Source: DAOTZU01 sp034433995 (lineage in GTDB: Bacteria > Chloroflexota > Anaerolineae > UBA1429). From it: a stretch of DNA of 23,287 nucleotides. The position numbers and the translations under genes were made by a program. The DNA lies in assembly GCA_034433995.1 (NCBI GenBank), contig DAOTZU010000219.1:1-23287 (forward strand). The letters are read 5' to 3'. Positions within the stretch are counted from its first letter, which is position 1, and every line of letters starts with the position of its first letter. A model generated the notes under the pieces. That model saw only the letters and a program-made list of their open reading frames with translations, was not told the DNA's origin and ran no database searches. Positions 23,285 through 23,287 of the stretch are shown here, piece by piece.

Positions 23285-23287
23285 CGT

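Overview
This is a GC-rich, densely packed bacterial chromosomal window with no rRNA, tRNA, CRISPR array, phage or transposase gene that I can see. The gene set fits a thermophilic or anaerobic member of the Chloroflexota, perhaps Anaerolineae. It includes CdaA-type diadenylate cyclase, a CbiR-type cobamide phosphodiesterase, PPi-dependent phosphofructokinase, an N-type ATPase operon and a DUF512/TIGR03279 radical-SAM protein. That placement is an inference from gene content and codon style, not a phylogenetic result. All complete genes carry intact family motifs, with the exceptions noted.

Layout. Positions 1-2923 (minus strand) hold a membrane protein of unknown function, a membrane-anchored SAM methyltransferase, argF (ornithine carbamoyltransferase) and the start of cdaA (c-di-AMP synthase), which is cut by the window edge. 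A divergent intergenic region (2924-3277) holds two outward-facing promoters and, between them, one copy of a highly palindromic dispersed repeat. Positions 3278-6389 (plus) are a tight four-gene cobamide cassette: cobT, cobS, a CbiR-like phosphodiesterase and cobU. Together these would attach, and in the case of CbiR remove, the lower ligand of corrinoids.

Positions 6412-13793 (minus) are a nine-gene transcription unit. It reads atpD-atpC-atpR-atpB-atpE-atpF-atpA-atpG, followed by a membrane-anchored ferrochelatase-like gene. The order, the presence of AtpR, the b-delta fusion and the absence of a separate delta gene identify it as an N-type (N-ATPase) rotary ATPase. The usual atpQ gene is missing. 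The c subunit has the two carboxylates (E32, E65) and S66/T67/Y70 of a Na+-type site, but has lost three glycines of the helix-packing motif.

Positions 13975-16451 (minus) hold a DegT-family aminotransferase followed by PPi-dependent phosphofructokinase, with a good promoter in front and a good intrinsic terminator behind. A second copy of the palindromic repeat lies at 16557-16697. Positions 16727-20638 (minus) are an operon dacA-rluB-cmk-DUF512 driven by a strong promoter. It contains an odd 77-nt rluB/cmk overlap next to an A6 tract. Positions 20869-23250 (plus) encode a full-length ComEC DNA-uptake channel, and the window ends on a perfect-consensus promoter for an unseen downstream gene.

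The strongest leads are the symmetric repeat family (three hairpins plus imperfect terminal inverted repeats, with all stems conserved between copies), the unusual N-ATPase rotor and gene content, the divergent chelatase homologue at the end of the ATPase operon, and the rluB/cmk junction.
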